From: HGM12587 sp045128635
GTDB taxonomy: Bacteria > Bacillota > Clostridia > Lachnospirales > Lachnospiraceae
Assembly: GCA_045128635.1 (NCBI GenBank)
Contig: JBGVRS010000156.1
Span: 1-6,449, forward strand
Direction: 5' to 3'
Length of the DNA stretch: 6,449 nt
Below the pieces are notes generated by a model. It made no database searches. It was not told where the DNA came from and saw only the letters and a program-made list of their open reading frames with translations. Position 1 is the stretch's first letter, and every line of letters begins with the position of its first letter. Below, piece after piece: positions 5,778 through 6,449 of the stretch. The position numbers and the translations under genes were made by a program.

Positions 5778-6303
5778 AACATAAATCTTTAATAATTTTC
5801 ATAATATCAACTTCATTTACAATATAAATCTCATTGATTTTATCCAGTTCTATTTTCTTTTTACCATCAATCTCAATCAAGATATACATAAGTTCGAGCG
5901 ATACGTTAGCATCCATCGTTCCGCCACGCTTCAAAGTACCTGGCTTAAATGATTTTGGTCTTCCGCGCATCACAATACGCATTCCTTTAAATTGAATCTC
6001 ACATGTAGCTTTCACCGTACCCTGCTCGGATGCCCTCAATGTAAGTTCTATCAATTCCATTGGATTTGCTAATGAAAAAATATCATCATCAAGAATTCGG
6101 AATGGTATTTCCTGTACCATACTTGAAAATGCACCAATAATTGCTGTCTCGTATTCGCCAAGAACGCCAGCGCCACTGACAGTAGCTGTCATATTTTGAA
6201 ACTCTGCCAGTGATATTTCCCCCGTTACGCCTATCATTCTGTTTCCGTTTTTATATGCATAAAAATTGTTAATTATTTCTGGTAATACTGCATTGTTCGC
6301 CAT
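5776..6303 (-). CDS. Major tail tube protein (P2 FII-like)
   Basis: A 175-residue protein starting at ATG 6303 behind a strong AGGAGGG ribosome site. It is the subunit of the inner tube through which DNA passes and around which the sheath contracts. The start (residues 1-10, MANNAVLPEI) and the middle and end match the P2 FII tube family: 'IVMRGRPKSFKPGTLKRGG' near residues 109-127, then a beta-rich stretch with 'IEIDGKKKIELDKIN' near residues 143-157 and 'VNEVD', corresponding to P2 'MRGRQKE...MDGKELVEIDTIN...VNGVD'. Length is close to P2 FII (about 172 residues). It sits directly after the sheath gene and before the gpE-type chaperone, the canonical FI-FII-E order. Its TAA stop lies inside the 5' arm of a hairpin with a T tract, so transcription may partly end right behind this gene. 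Confidence 0.93.
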   Translation of the reverse strand: MANNAVLPEIINNFYAYKNGNRMIGVTGEISLAEFQNMTATVSGAGVLGEYETAIIGAFSSMVQEIPFRILDDDIFSLANPMELIELTLRASEQGTVKATCEIQFKGMRIVMRGRPKSFKPGTLKRGGTMDANVSLELMYILIEIDGKKKIELDKINEIYIVNEVDIMKIIKDLC

Positions 6304-6319
6304 ACTACTATCCCTCCTC

Positions 6320-6449
6320 TTAACTTAACGCAGATTCTAACATATCCGGGTCGAATGAAAGAATATTTTCAATTGACTCAGCAGGTGTGTAAGGAGCCAT
6401 CTTCTGTCTGAATATAATATGTCCATCCAACAATCCTGTAACAGGATTA
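6320..6449 (-). CDS. Contractile tail sheath protein, C-terminal end (partial)
   Basis: Only the last 42 codons and the TAA stop (6322-6320) are inside the window; the rest lies beyond 6449. The visible residues include FRQKMAPYTPAESIENIL followed by SFDPDMLESALS. The pattern 'APYTPAE-x-IE-x-I-L-x-FDPDMLE' is the characteristic end of the phage tail sheath family (P2 FI / Bacillus XkdK type), the C-terminal domain that packs against the tail tube. Sheath subunits form the contractile outer cylinder that drives the tube through the host envelope. The gene is followed after 16 bases by the tail tube gene, the usual sheath-tube order in contractile phages. Assignment rests on a short fragment, but both the motif and the neighbour agree. 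Confidence 0.88.
   Translation of the reverse strand, partial: NPVTGLLDGHIIFRQKMAPYTPAESIENILSFDPDMLESALS

Noticed and set aside
5532..5792. 86-codon plus-strand frame across the chaperone start and the hairpin
   Set aside because: Antisense to gpE and the terminator-like hairpin; low-complexity Ser/Phe-rich translation.

Overview
The window is a single block of contractile (P2-like) phage tail genes. All genes are on the minus strand, so transcription runs from high to low coordinates. The DNA is AT-rich, the Shine-Dalgarno sequences are strong (AAAGGAG/GGAGG types), genes are packed with gaps of 2 to 50 bases, and one gene probably starts at TTG. These traits, with the protein style (XkdM/XkdO/XkdQ-like versions of P2 proteins), point to a prophage or phage of a Gram-positive Firmicute, most likely a clostridial or Lachnospiraceae-type gut anaerobe. 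The genus cannot be fixed from the sequence.

Layout in order of transcription: C-terminal end of the tail sheath (6449-6320, cut by the window edge); tail tube (6303-5776); an intrinsic-terminator-like hairpin (5777-5747); tail assembly chaperone gpE (5728-5390), whose end carries a T TTT TTG slippery heptamer leading into a -1 frame extension, E' (to 5214); tape measure protein (about 5260-1760); small LysM-type tail protein gpX (1748-1551); hub protein gpD (1548-514); spike/baseplate protein gpV (498-73); and the first 23 codons of a gpU-like tail protein (70-1, cut by the window edge). No stretch above 300 bases lacks a gene. The only apparent gap, 5267-5389, is filled by the E' frame.

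The genes form one assembly line. gpX, gpD and gpV form the central hub and puncturing spike of the baseplate. The tape measure, kept soluble by gpE and gpE-E', sets tube length. The tube polymerises on the baseplate and the sheath polymerises around the tube. Three RNA-level devices could tune dosage: a leaky terminator after the very abundant tube protein, a -1 frameshift giving two chaperone forms, and a hairpin masking the gpD ribosome site inside the last codons of gpX.

I see no defence system, mobile element, CRISPR, tRNA or cargo gene. The protein content is a recognisable tail module. The less ordinary material is the frameshift signal, the RNA hairpins, the short spike protein and the position of gpU after gpV.
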